DNA of 64,000 nt from Umbilicaria muhlenbergii (taxonomy: Eukaryota > Ascomycota > Lecanoromycetes > Umbilicariales > Umbilicariaceae), in assembly GCA_000611775.1 (NCBI GenBank), contig KK106981.1, positions 8,355,431-8,419,430 of the forward strand, written 5' to 3'. The position numbers and the translations under genes were made by a program. Every line of letters starts with the position of its first letter. Position 1 is the first letter of the stretch. Under the pieces are notes generated by a model. It saw nothing but the letters and a program-made list of their open reading frames with translations, did not search any database and was not told the DNA's origin. This document shows positions 35,918 through 46,939 of this stretch, piece by piece.

Positions 35918-37230
35918 GGCTCCCACCAAGATGTGAACTTCGGGCTTGAAATGTAGGAAACGCTAAGGAGTGATCAACGATACAACATGGCTTCGCAGGA
36001 ACCCGGTGTTTGCTGCAGAGTGGAAGGAGTTTGCGGGTTTGGCAGGAAAGGAGAGAAAGGGAGAGGGGGGAGGGGGGAGGGGGGAGGTCAGCTTCGCAAG
36101 AATAGAAATCAAAGCTCGTCCCATTGGAACCCTAACTGTGAGATGGCCCATAGGCGCGGAGAAGGAGAAGCCATGATCCCGGCCACTCCCTGGCCATGCA
36201 GCATTGCCACGGTAGGCGTCCTCGCGCCCAGGGTAAGACACAAACGTCGAGAGAATGATGACAGTTCCTTCTCAAGAGGGTGTCCTGCCATGCAGACCAG
36301 CGGCGTGGCTGCGATCTGTATTTGATCACCGCTTTCCACTCACACCGCCCTCCGCGATGCAGGCAGTATCCGCAAGCATGATTGCAGGCATTACTTGCAG
36401 GCATCACTTGCAGCTACAAGGGCTCAAGTAATCAAGGTACCTTGGTACCTCGGTAGCATCAGTATGAACGATAGGGTCTGCTGCCGCCGTCGCCCTGGCT
36501 GCCATCGCAGCCAGGGCGTTCAGAGCATGACTGGTCGACTCACGTATGGGCCGCTTGTACTACCGGGGCTGACTCGGCTCAAAGGTGAGCCATCAAGGTA
36601 CGTGTACATTAGTTCGAAGTGTGGCCCATGAACCATGCCCTAGCGGTATCGAGTCGCATACCTTATATAATACAAAGCGAGATGACGCGTCACTTTAATT
36701 ACCGGCTGTACTCCACACCGACTCTCACAACCCATCAACCCATCAACCCATGAACTATCCCGGCCCTGCCGTTTGGAACCCCGTCAGCACACCAACGGCG
36801 GACACGTTGGGTTCCAGCTGAACGCAGGCTTCTACGCCGTTGGGGTCCACCTACACTGGTCAAGGCAGGGAGGTACGCACTTGTCTGTGGTACAGTGATA
36901 CTTTCTACCGACGCTCCTCAAGCAAAAGTTGGGGACCTTGGTTGAAGAGGTGTCTGGATCAGCCAACCGGATGCCAAAATGCCAATCAGGTGTCTGGCTG
37001 AGCAGGCTCGAATCAGTCGGCTGATCTCAGACCTAACTGCGCCGTGCCAGCTTCGATTCACCTCTCAGGCTGGTAAAAGAGGCCACGCTCAGGTTTGAAC
37101 CACCGTCATCTAACGTTGGCATTGATAGAGTTTGGACTCTCCTGTCCACCCACTTAACCTCATTCCAAAAGCTTCACACTTTGTGTACGACCAAGACCGC
37201 ATCTCCAGTACGCCAGCAATTGCGGCTTCA
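35918..37230. promoter_or_regulatory. Divergent promoter region with G-rich tract
   Basis: These 1.3 kb separate the rhodopsin-domain gene (minus) and the adenylating-enzyme gene (plus). A run of repeated GGGGGGA blocks at about 36059-36088 has the form of a G-quadruplex. TTGCAGGCAT repeats occur at about 36380-36410, an AAGGTACCTTGGTACCTCGG stretch near 36435 and a three-fold CCCATCAA tract near 36731. A TATATAATA lies at about 36664. No gene is seen. Confidence 0.5.
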
Positions 37231-39073
37231 ATGATGGCGACAACAACGTCTGTAAATGGCCAGCATACTGCCCCCCCTACGCCGTCTAAGAGGCTTCTCA
37301 ACCAGATTGTCGATGATATGGCCAGGGAGAATCCCCAAGTGCTCTACGCTGAACTACCTTTGTCACCCACGGGCTTTGGCGCTGGATTCCGCCAGGTAAC
37401 TTACCGTGCCTTTGCCAATGCCATCAATGGCATGGCCTGGTGGCTTCATCGCACACTTGGACCTGGTGCAAACTTCGAGACGCTGTTATATATAGGCCCG
37501 AACGACCTACGACATAACATTCTCCTTCTGGGAGCTGTCAAGGCTGGGTACAAAGTAAGCAAGCTAATGCGATTCACACGGTGAACTCTTCCGTTGGACC
37601 TTTTTGCTGACGCCAGGCATCGTTGAGATGCTATTTACTTCACCCCGTTACAGTCCCCTTGCACAGGTAAACCTGATACGACTGGTCGGTTGCAAGACGT
37701 TCCTCGTACCTGCAACGCGCCCGCCGGCCATTGAGGGCGTCCTCGAATTGTGCGAGATGCAAGTACATGAAATCCCCAGCCTCGAGAAGTTGTTCGATCA
37801 GGACCATCCGCATTACCCCTTTGAGAAGTCTTTCGAGCAGGCGCGAAGTGAGCCTTTGGTCGTACTCCATACCTCTGGCACAACCGGCCTGCCCAAGCCC
37901 ATTATCTGGTCGCATGACTGGGCAGCTAGCTTCGCGGCGGAGCGGATGTTGGCTCCACCTCCAGGCTTCGACAGCTCAGATAGGTTGCTTCTAGGAACGC
38001 GCGTGCTCAGCCTGATGCCCCCGTTTCATGTGAGTTGTCTCAACTACCGATCATTGGCCATTATAGCTCATCGGTTTCATGCCATATCACCCGCATCTTG
38101 TTGCTCAGTAACTGATCATTGGTAGGGCGCTCACATGTTTGCCAGTATCATGTTCGCCATTTTCTTTCAAACAACCATAATTTATCCACTGTCTGCCGTA
38201 CTTCCTTCAGCTGAGTTGGCAGTCGAGTGCCTTAAGCACACAAAGGCAGACGCAATCACTCTGGTTCCTCCGTACATCGAGGAGATCGGGCGAAGCCCCG
38301 AGATCTTGGACTTTCTGTCGCGCAACTTGGAGACGGTTTTCTGGGCTGGAGGAGACATCTCGCTGGCTGCTGGCGACGCCATCTCCTCGAAGGTGAAGCT
38401 CTTCACCACCTGCGGCTCAACCGAGATGGGGATGTGGCCGACGCTCCGCCGAAGCGGGAAATGGCCATCGGAGCATTGGAAGTTCATGAAGATCCACCCG
38501 GCAGCGTGCATCGAATTCCGCCAGCGATCCGACAATCTATATGAAGCATTTGTCAAACGCAACCCAGACTTCGGCGACGGACAGCCGGTCTTCAAGATCT
38601 TCACGGACGCTCAAGAGTTTAGCAGCGGCGATCTCTTTTCTCCTCATCCGTCGGATGCCCAGCTCTGGCAGTACTCTGGCCGCAGCGACGACATGCAAGT
38701 CTTCAGCTCCGGCGAGAACTACCATCCGGTCAGCGTGGAACAACGGATCGGCCGTCATCCGGAGGTGCAAGAAGTCCTGCTGGTGGGGACTAGACGGCCC
38801 CAGGCGGCGCTTCTGCTCGAGATGAAGGCGGGCACGCCGCTTGAGACGTCAGAAGAACGGGCGGAGGCGATATCGCGCTTGTGGCCGGTGATTGAAGAGG
38901 CCAATGAAATGTGTCCGACGTATGCGACGATTACGAAGGAACACATCCTGTTCACGGAGGCGCAGAAGCCGATGCCGAGGGGAGGGAAGGGAACGGTGCA
39001 GAGACGGGCAACGGTACAGCTGTACCAGGAGGAGCTCGACGAGCTGTTCACGAGGGCTGAGATTGTACCCTGA
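37231..39073 (+). CDS. Stand-alone adenylating enzyme (NRPS-like A domain only)
   Basis: There are three exons, 37231-37554, 37628-38029 and 38126-39073, giving 557 residues. The frame opens further upstream only from a TTG. The AMP-binding core shows the phosphate loop LHTSGTTGLPKP (A3), PPFHGAHMF after the second splice, TTCGSTEMGMW (A5), YSGRSDDMQVFSSGENY (A7/A8) and the terminal lysine block PRGGKGTVQRR (A10). Sequence and exon joints look like the A domains of fungal adenylate-forming reductases. Yet the protein stops about 20 residues after A10, so no carrier domain and no reductase or thioesterase follows. It could make acyl-AMP or acyl-CoA from the released polyketide, or load another carrier. 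The last 250 bp switch to G-ending codons. Confidence 0.85.
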
Positions 39074-39881
39074 TTGGAGCCCGATCTTTTCAAAACAGAT
39101 TGAGCCGGCGAAATAAAGCTTTTGCTATGACAAGTCCTGACGATTCTATCATTGAATCCGATCGAGAACATCCTCACCCATACGAGAATAATCTTAACAC
39201 CGATAAGTAGGAAGACTGTTGCCCTCAAGGGCCCACTGTTGCATGACGCATGATCCACCAGTTCATAAGTCACGTGATCGTCAAGTCGATGGCCGGTAAT
39301 AAACTTCCCCGCTGGCCCCAGGGCACCACCCGTGCAGCGGCAACAGGACGGAGCTAAGTGCAGTAGGGATCACCTGCCAAGCCGATTAGCGCGACCAATA
39401 ACAGAGTTCAATCTAAAGCTAGGCTGAGATGCGGCACGGGAGCGCTAAGGTACTGCGTATTATACGGTTTCAGTCGATCAGACGTGTATTGATGTATGCA
39501 TACGATATCCCTACCCCTTAGCAATGTGTGCCACGCGTGCTTCCGTATAGGTCGGCACGTCGGGTACGGGTGCGAGTACTCATGCCCCACGTCAGTGAAG
39601 GGTAGGGTACGAGAGATGAGCTGGAAAGAACGGCTGAAAGATGAAAGATGACAGATGACAGGATGCCTCGCGGAGGAAAACGCGGCACTGCACGCATCAC
39701 TAAGCGGGGGACTTGGTCATGAGCTTCTCGACTCCCTGCTCTCCTGTCCATTTCCCTCAATGACGATGGTAGAGGCGCTTCACTGCGAAATTCCAGTATA
39801 CTTCTACGGTTAGAGTCTTCCTTCGATTTCTCGTCCTCCGTCACAGCGTCTGCCCTCTCATTCTCACCGTGCATACCCACA
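39074..39881. other. Intergenic region upstream of AKT2-like gene
   Basis: This 808-bp spacer has no convincing gene. A minus-strand frame at 39518-40033 overlaps the next gene's first exon and looks like a shadow. The promoter of the AKT2-like gene should be here. Confidence 0.4.
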
Positions 39882-41373
39882 ATGTACTTTCGTACCCAAG
39901 AACACACCGTACCTGCCTGCCATATCCGAGAGTATCCAGCATCCACGGCCCACAGGCAGGAAGACGTTCTCCACCTGCACGTGAAGCAATACACTCCTTT
40001 GGATGCTGTTGAACCTGCACCAGACGCCATCACCCTGATCGGCGCTCATGCCATTGGCTTTCCCAAGGTATTTCATTGCGATCAATGCATCAAGTGCCAA
40101 CTAAATACCGCAGGAACTCTACGAACCACTATGGGACGAGCTATACCAGAGGTCCAAGGCCCAAGGCTTCACCATTCGCGGGATATGGATAGCCGACATA
40201 GCAAACCTAGGCCTGAGCTCGGTGCTGAACGAAGGAAAGCTGGGCAACGATGGTGAGTAGACCACAGCATCAAGCACGATCGAATCTCAACCAACTCTAT
40301 CATCAGCTTCATGGATGGACCACTCCCGAGACCTCTTCCTAATGATCAATCATTTCCGTGAGCAAATGCCCCGTCCCCTCATCGGCATCGGCCACAGTGC
40401 CGGCGGCTGTCAGATGTAACTTCCCCACCCCCAATCCCCCCGAAGTCCACGCTCACATCCAAGAGAATCAACCTATCACTCCTCCACCCGCGACTCCTCC
40501 ACTCCGTCATCCTCCTCGACCCCGTCCTCCAACTCTCCCCCAACAAATCCATCCTTGGCACCGACCCTCCCGGCATGCTAAACGTCGTGGCCTACCGCCG
40601 CGACCACTGGCCCAGCCGCCCAACCGCCGCCGCCGCCTTCGCCAAAAACCCCATGTTCCGCCGCTGGGACAAACGCGTCTTCGACCGCATGATCCAATAC
40701 GGTCTGCGGGACCTCCCTCCCTCCTCCGACAACCCATCCCCCGACCCTCCCGTCACCCTCACCACGCCCAAAAACCAAGAAATCGCCACCCTCATCCGCA
40801 CCAACTTCCACGGCCGCGACCCCGCCTCAGGCCACATCCGCATCGACCGCTCCACCCACGCCGATCTCGACCCCCTCGCCGCGTTCATCCCCCTGTACCG
40901 GCCCGAACCGCGCGCCACCTACCACCGCCTCGCCGCCGTGCGCCCCTCGGTGCTCTTCCTCATCGGCGGCGCGTCGGAGCTGCAGATCGACGAGTTGAGA
41001 GAAGGCATCAAAGCGACGGGCACAGGCGTGGGGGGCAGTGGCGGGGTAGCCGAGGGGCGGGTGAAAGAAGTTGTGTTTCCCGGGCGGGGGCATCTGTTTC
41101 CGATGGAGATTGTGGGGGAGACGGCGGGGGTGTGTGCGGGGTGGATTGGGGGGGAGGTGGGGCNNNNNNNNNNNNNNNNNNNNNNNNNNNNNNNNNNNNN
41201 NNNNNNNNNNNNNNNNNNNNNNNNNNNNNNNNNNNNNNNNNNNNNNNNNNNNNNNNNNNNNNNGGGGGAGGGCGGGGGTGGTGATTGATGAGGCGTTTAG
41301 GGAGGTGGTGGGGGTGCCGGTGATGAGGGGGGGGAAGGGGGCGGGGGCGGGGGTGAAGGGGGCGAAGCTTTGA
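39882..41373 (+). CDS. Alpha/beta hydrolase of the AKT2 type with C-terminal AKL
   Basis: Exons are 39882-40067, 40114-40252, 40307-40415 and 40466-41373; the last contains a 100-N placeholder gap. The protein reads MYFRTQEHTVPACHIREYP, TLIGAHAIGFPKELYEPLW, IRGIWIADIANLGLS and the nucleophile elbow GIGHSAGG (Ser near residue 139), then LLHPRLLHSVILLDPV and FPGRGHLFPME with the likely catalytic His. The frame on the right of the gap differs from that on the left, which is meaningless because the gap size is not real. The protein ends AKL, a peroxisomal (PTS1) signal. AKT2-type hydrolases of Alternaria host-selective toxin clusters are of this kind and peroxisomal. The substrate here is unknown; hydrolysis of an acyl-CoA or ester in the pathway is inference. 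Confidence 0.82.
41164..41263. other. Assembly gap (100 N) inside the AKT2-like gene
   Basis: This is a round-number run of N in a very G-rich stretch (GGGGGGAGGTGGGG before, GGGGGAGGGCGGGGG after). The true length is unknown. Confidence 0.98.
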
Positions 41374-41734
41374 CTGGGGAAGGGGGGGGAATTGAGGGGT
41401 AGGGTTGAGTTGGGGGATGAGTTTGGATGCGGGATGGGCTTTGGATGGATGGGGTATTGATGCTACTCATGGTGGTGGGGTTGGTGACACGGGTCGCATC
41501 TTGGGGAAGTGCCGTGACTGAAACGGCGGATGCGGGATGGGCTGGGGCAAGTCTGAAACATGTGACAAGTGCGATACTGCCGACTGCTCAAGTCCGATGT
41601 GTCCAAAGCCCCCTTCATCTATCTTCCTTCCCACATCCCCCTCTTTCTGATTTTTCTACTCCTCGCATCCCATCTCTTCTGACTGATCGTTCCCCACCCG
41701 CGCAGCCCAGTGGAAAAAAACCGTCCCATCCAGC
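41374..41734. other. Short spacer
   Basis: This 361-bp spacer contains the 3' end of the AKT2-like gene and the promoter of the next gene. It starts G-rich and turns pyrimidine-rich (about 41608-41700) before the ATG. No other feature is seen. Confidence 0.4.
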
Positions 41735-42367
41735 ATGCGCGCTTCACATCTCCCTCTCCTCATAGCCATGATGCCCCTGCTGCAATCCAGCCACGCAGTC
41801 CCCGTCCCCCCCTCCTCACTCACCAGCCCCACCCTCTCCCTCGACTTCCCCCCAGCCATCGCGCACCTCCCCTCCCTCCCCGCCACCGGCCTCACGCTCC
41901 GGCACCCCATCGGCCCTCCAGTCCTCCCCCTCCACGACATCCGCGTCAACGCCCCCTCCAGCAGCACCTACATAATCCTGCACCTAACCTCGTCCGCCAT
42001 CTCGACCGCCATCCCCGCCCTGCTGGCCTCAGCGCTCACAAACATCCGCAGCCATCTGCAGCGCCAAGGCGACGGCTTGCTGCCGGGGGGCCGGTTCGAC
42101 TGGCTGGGCAAGCAGGCGACGGCGCTGTATGTGCAGAATGCGAATAATCACCAGACGACGTATGGGGTGTTGGGGGCGGCGGTGGGGGCGGTGCAGAGTT
42201 GGATGGGGGAGAATGGGTGGGTGGGGTGTTGGTTTGAGATTTGGGATGGGGGGATTCAGGTTGGGGAGGGGAGGATTTCGCCGGGGGAGGGGGGGTTTGT
42301 GGGCGGAGGGGTTGGAGCGAACAGGGGGTGGTGGGACGGAGGATGTGTAGATGGTTTGGGATACTAG
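41735..42367 (+). CDS. Small secreted protein of unknown function
   Basis: This single exon encodes 210 residues. An N-terminal signal peptide (LPLLIAMMPLLQSSHA) is followed by a Pro/Ser/Leu-rich part. The best conserved-looking segment is NHQTTYGVLGAAVGAVQ to CWFEIWDGGIQVGEG near residues 135-180. I recall similar unnamed secreted proteins in filamentous ascomycetes but cannot name the family. There are few cysteines (two or three), so it is not a typical Cys-rich effector. Coding-strand composition is C-rich for the first half and G-rich for the second. It sits between two candidate cluster enzymes, which may be chance. Confidence 0.65.
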   Translation: MRASHLPLLIAMMPLLQSSHAVPVPPSSLTSPTLSLDFPPAIAHLPSLPATGLTLRHPIGPPVLPLHDIRVNAPSSSTYIILHLTSSAISTAIPALLASALTNIRSHLQRQGDGLLPGGRFDWLGKQATALYVQNANNHQTTYGVLGAAVGAVQSWMGENGWVGCWFEIWDGGIQVGEGRISPGEGGFVGGGVGANRGWWDGGCVDGLGY

Positions 42368-42535
42368 ATTCGGGGGTCTGTGATCACTTTGCGGTCATTC
42401 GCCGTCTTCAGGATCAGCAATGTATTTACATGGGAACAATTGAGTCGCGCTGGTAGCCACTCAAGGAGGGATTGTAGATCGCAAACCCGCATATCGGATT
42501 CCACCTCCCACGCTTCGTCTCTTCAACCAACTCGA

Positions 42536-44142
42536 CTAGAGCATACTCTTCGGCATATTCCTCATCGCCTGCCTCACCCCCAGATCGGCCAAAATCTCCT
42601 CCGTGCCGCCCAAGATGGCATCGAACTTGTACGTGCGATGGAACATCTCCACCACCCTACCCATGCCACTCTGAGTCAGACCCCTTCCGCCGAAGATATT
42701 CGTAGCCTCATCCGCAATCTCGTGTGCCTGGCGGGTAGAAAAAGCTTTCAGCAGGGCGATCGGCCCGCCGAGAACCGTGGATTGTTGCTCGTATGTCATG
42801 TGCGTCATTTGGTAGGTGATGTTCTCGAGCCAGGCCTGGTTGGCCTCTGTCCTGGAGATCATGTTCGCAAGCCTATCATACAGGGTAAGTCAAAGGTTCG
42901 GGTTTGAAGAATAGAGAGGATTTGTGGGAAGATGCACTTTTGTCTCAGCACTGGCTGTTCAACAAGCCTCTTCCCGAACACAATGCGTTGATTACACCAT
43001 TTCAAGCACTCTTCGACCACCATGCGCTGCCACCGACAGACCGCGCACACCATCATCCACCGCTCATGGTTGAAGTTGCTCATCACGACCTGGAAGCCCT
43101 TGTTCTCCTTCCCGAGCAGATTCTCCACAGGCACCTTGACATCATCGAACGTGATAAACGTCGTGCACGCCGCCGTCGAATAGCTCGTCTTGATGAGCTT
43201 CGTCTCCACACCCTCCGTCCGCGGGATAACCAAGACGCTCATCCCCTTCTCCGACGTCTTGCAGGCCGTAACGAAATAGTCACTAAACGTGCCATTGGTG
43301 ATCCACTTCTTCGTCCCATTGACGACATAAAATTTCCCATCCTCAGTCTTCACAGCCGTCGTCCGAATCCCCGCCACATCCGACCCCGCAAACGCCTCCG
43401 TAACCGCCAACGACATCTTCTTCCTCCCCGACAGCACCTCCTCCGACAATCTATCTCGGAACTTCTCATCATTCGCCCACTGCCGCACCGCCGTCAGACT
43501 GATCGTCATCCCCGCCATATTCCCGTCCTGGAACCCCCTCGCCGCCGCCCGCACCATCTCCTGCGTCACGACCAAATCATGGAAATAGTCAAACTCCTCC
43601 CCCTCGACCACACCACCGAGGATCTTCCGGCCGTACAGATGCTTCCCCGGCCCCAAGCGCATAGCCAGAATATTCGCCTCGGCCATCCGATCAATCAGCC
43701 CCTGCGATATGGGCGTGCCATCCCGCTCCTTCTCCTGCGCTTCCGGCCAGATATGCGTATCCGTAAACACGCGCATGGCCTTCTGCAGCCTCCGATGACT
43801 CGGCCCATAATACGGGCTCTGAAAAACCGGCGTCAACCACGTGGGTTCCGCATAAGGCACCAGACTCAGATCACCGGGGTGCTGTTCGAGGACCTCTGAT
43901 GTCTCGCCCGCGAGGGTGCCGATGCAGAGGGAGGCGTATTTCTGGAGGATTTCTTGGCGGTGCAGGTTGTAGAAGTCGGTGGTGGCGTCCCGGCCGGCGG
44001 CTTGGAGGAGGACGGAGGCGCCGCCGGGGTGGGCGTCGATGAAGTCGGTGAGGTCGTAGACTTTGTGGTCGATGATGCACCAGAGGGAGTCGGGGGTGTT
44101 GTTATTAGTGACTTCGGCGCGGGTGAGGGCTTGGCTACCCAT
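42536..44142 (-). CDS. Cytochrome b5-acyl-CoA dehydrogenase fusion
   Basis: There are two exons, 44142-42938 and 42872-42536, giving 513 residues; the splice joins LRQK to LANMISRTEAN in frame. The N-terminal cytochrome b5 domain (about residues 8-85) has the haem motif HPGG at residue 38 and a second His in NLHRQE. The acyl-CoA dehydrogenase part follows, with TEAFAGSDVAGI, GTKKWITNG, FNHERWMM and the GGTEEI block near residue 492 that carries the catalytic Glu in many family members. Fungal proteins of this design oxidise acyl-CoA to enoyl-CoA. The C-terminus SML resembles a weak PTS1, which would match the AKL of the hydrolase nearby. In the cluster it could desaturate or shorten a CoA-bound chain; that is inference. 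Confidence 0.9.
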
Positions 44143-44939
44143 AGTGATGGATTTCGTTTGAATTAGGAATAGGACGCGGGAAGTCGAGAGGGCGTGGGTG
44201 AGGCAGAGGCAAGAGCATGATCACGCTCAAACATGGTGCTGACCTTAGTCACTGCCCTCCCTTGCCCCGGAAATTGTTATGCCTCGGCTCCAGGTTGGGC
44301 GCCAAATTGGATCGAAAGATTTTCGCTGAGGTTAGATTCAGCTCGATTAGATTAGATTAGATTCAACAGTGCCTCGATCAACGAGCAGCAGATCGGGTGA
44401 TAGAAATCCTACCGGATTGCTTTGTTTCTATTCATGTTCTTATTGGGTCCTTCTGGGACGTTGCTGGGTCTGCAGTGGTACCCGTTTGATCACGAAGTGG
44501 ATTATCAGTTAGTAAGTCGCCTGCTATGGGCGCTTTCGCCATGATTGAAGGTCAAGCACCAAGTGCTAGGCCTGCGATTCTCTCGCAAGACAACAGCGTC
44601 AAAACCAGTGGTTGCCATTAGTTCACAGACTTTAGCCCCCAACGATAAGGATTTGTTGTACTTCGGCTGCCGCAGCTTTCGATCGCGCTATACCTCCGAA
44701 CTCATGGTAATACGTCTGTAGCAGTCCCGCCATCATACAGATAGTAGAAGAGAACCTCACAAGCAGAGACTATATGCACAGCAGATTACCCACGCTATTT
44801 TCAATATTTCCTGTCTTCATATTGTAAGGTGGCCCGCACGACAGTATCTAGCCCCTTGCGCCCCATTCAACTGCAGAGTGGCTCTCTCTCTTTTTCTTAG
44901 TACAGGAGATAACCGATAGCAAGTTTGAGTGAAAAACAA
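44143..44939. other. Intergenic region
   Basis: This roughly 0.8-kb stretch has no gene that I can support. A short GATTA repeat (about 44344-44362) is visible. The promoter of the b5-dehydrogenase fusion lies at its left end. Confidence 0.4.
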
Positions 44940-46243
44940 CGGCAAATATCCCCCGAGTACCCCTTTTTTTTTTTTCTTTCCAGGGAGTACCCCTTTTTGA
45001 CTGTATATCACGGGAGTACCCCCCCCTCCCAAGTGGGGTTATATCAGGGGTGTTACCCCCCTGAATTAAACCCCGCTGTCGCTGCCGCTAGTCCCGCTTA
45101 AAGAAATAATATATCAGGGGAGTTCCCCCCCCATTGAATTAGACCCTGCAGTCACTGCCGCTAGTCCATGAAGCCTGCACTTGATAAACTCCCGTTTCCC
45201 CCAACCCTTTCATTTTCACTGAACCCACCTTCCTACCGTAAACCAAGCTTCCAGAACAACCTCAGTTGACAATCACAATGTCTCTCACAACCTCAAATGT
45301 CTCAATTGCTGTGGGAACCACATTTCCCTTCATGGCTGAAGCCTGAATGGCTGTGAATTGATGAGTTGTTGATCAACAGGAGTCCTATAAGTTCATAAAG
45401 TGTAAGCCATGAGTATTAATTTGTAGAAAGAAGGATGAAGAGGATGTGACTTTTGAATCAGAGTCAATGAAAAGAGGAAGATCAGAGAAGTCACTGTGAT
45501 CATCCTTCAGCATCATACATGCCTGAAAAGCACTCATTATAGATTCAGAATCATCAATTTAGCAGCCCTCATTCTCAGCAATCCATTCATCAGTGCTCTC
45601 ATTGCAGACGACTGAAATGTACGCTTTAAGCAAATTCAAATCAATGAGAAAATGCATCATGAGAACAAAATCCCCTATCTGACGTCCTGGTGAGCGAGAG
45701 AAAGGGGTTGAAACATTCATTTTAAGGATGAAGCTCACTCCTTTCAATGAATCCTGGCCTTGCTTGCGGAAATGAGAAAAGCTGGAGCCCATACTGCAAT
45801 AGAGACTGATGATGTTGACTGTTTTCTTCATTGTTGGGTGGTTCCAAAGGCTACAAAGCAGGCGTTTTCTCATTGCTGAAACTTCATCACCATGAATGAA
45901 ACTTTCATGAAGGCACGTCACAAATTGATGCTCCTGGCTGTTATCACTGTTGATGGAAATGGTGAGATGCTATCAATTGCATGATGCCTTGTACGGGTTG
46001 AAAATACTCTAAACTGGAACTGGTTTCTCCATGAAATTCATTAACTGCAAGAACCGTTCTTCTAGCCTAATGAAATACAAAGGAATACTATAGCTGATGC
46101 AGTCTATGAGCGGGCCAATTTTTGGCTGTTAGACCGCACAGGCGTGTAATTTTTGGTGGGGGGGTACTCCCGTGATATACAGTCAAAAAGGGGTACTCCC
46201 CGGAAAGAAAAAAAAAAAGGGGGTACTCGGGGGATATTTGCCG
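44940..46243. mobile_element. Decayed DNA element with about 84-bp terminal inverted repeats
   Basis: The two ends are inverted copies: CGGCAAATATCCCCCGAGTA at 44940 matches the reverse complement ending at 46243, and the match continues through a T-run and TGACTGTATATCACGGGAG for about 84 bp with only a few differences. GGGTACTC words recur in the ends. Inside the left end are two direct copies (about 45047-45103 and 45108-45165) containing TATATCAGGGG and CTGCCGCTAGTCC. The 1.3-kb interior is CpG-poor with no recognisable transposase, so the element is non-autonomous or decayed. Both flanks touch AA, but no longer target duplication is clear, so I leave the superfamily open. Confidence 0.8.
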
Positions 46244-46939
46244 AATATAAAGCCAAAGACTACAGATAAGAATACTAGTGAGAGGGACAGCCAATATAAT
46301 TTGCAATCTCTGTAGACGCAGTCCCAAAGCTTTCCAGTGGCCGCCCTGCGAGGCTGGGCCTGAGTTATGTTGTGTAGGTGCTACTGTCTTCGGCATCCTT
46401 TGACGCTTTAACCTTGCTGGAGGTCGACCGGAGGGACAGAAGAATGTGTCGGTATGAAAGGTTGAGATGGAGCGATATTGTTCACGGAAGCCAAAGAGTC
46501 AGCTAGATGGAGGAAGCATGTTGCAGAAGTCAAGGCATTTCTCAGCTCAAGGTAGCAGAGCCTTGGCAAGGGGGACGTCGGAGCATAAGCCGAAGGGGTG
46601 TAATGCACTGAAGTCGGATTGGTTAACAAGCGCTGAGTCACTCCAATTGCACATGGTGGTACCCTCAACGTTTCATAATACACTCGTGCCACCCAAACAA
46701 TAATCGTCCGCTAGTTAATGAACCGATAATCAGTTGCGTTACATCAAGTTTTACATCAAACAGTTTAACCGCTTACTACACATGACTTTAATCCTAACCT
46801 CTAACATCATAAGTCATGGCCCTCAGAATTGAGGGTGAAGACCGACGTGCAAGCAGCATGATCCATAGTGAGTAATTATACTGATCAAGCAGTCAACTGT
46901 TAGGCAAGGAGTCCCCAGGTCCAGTGCAAGGGTTACGAG
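46244..46939. other. Spacer between two mobile elements
   Basis: This 0.7-kb stretch has no convincing gene. It ends with ACGAG (46935-46939), which is the target duplication of the LTR element. Confidence 0.5.

Noticed and set aside
31480-36450. GGTACC palindromes as a cluster regulator site
   Set aside because: The word also occurs in unrelated coding and intergenic places in the window at about the rate expected by chance.
40358-41288. Long alternative frames on both strands over the AKT2-like gene
   Set aside because: They are shadows caused by the C-rich then G-rich composition; the modelled exons give a recognisable hydrolase, and these give Pro/Arg- or Gly-rich low-complexity peptides.
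42904-43899. 331-residue plus-strand frame opposite the b5-acyl-CoA dehydrogenase
   Set aside because: It is a His/Arg/Pro-rich antisense shadow of a well-supported gene.
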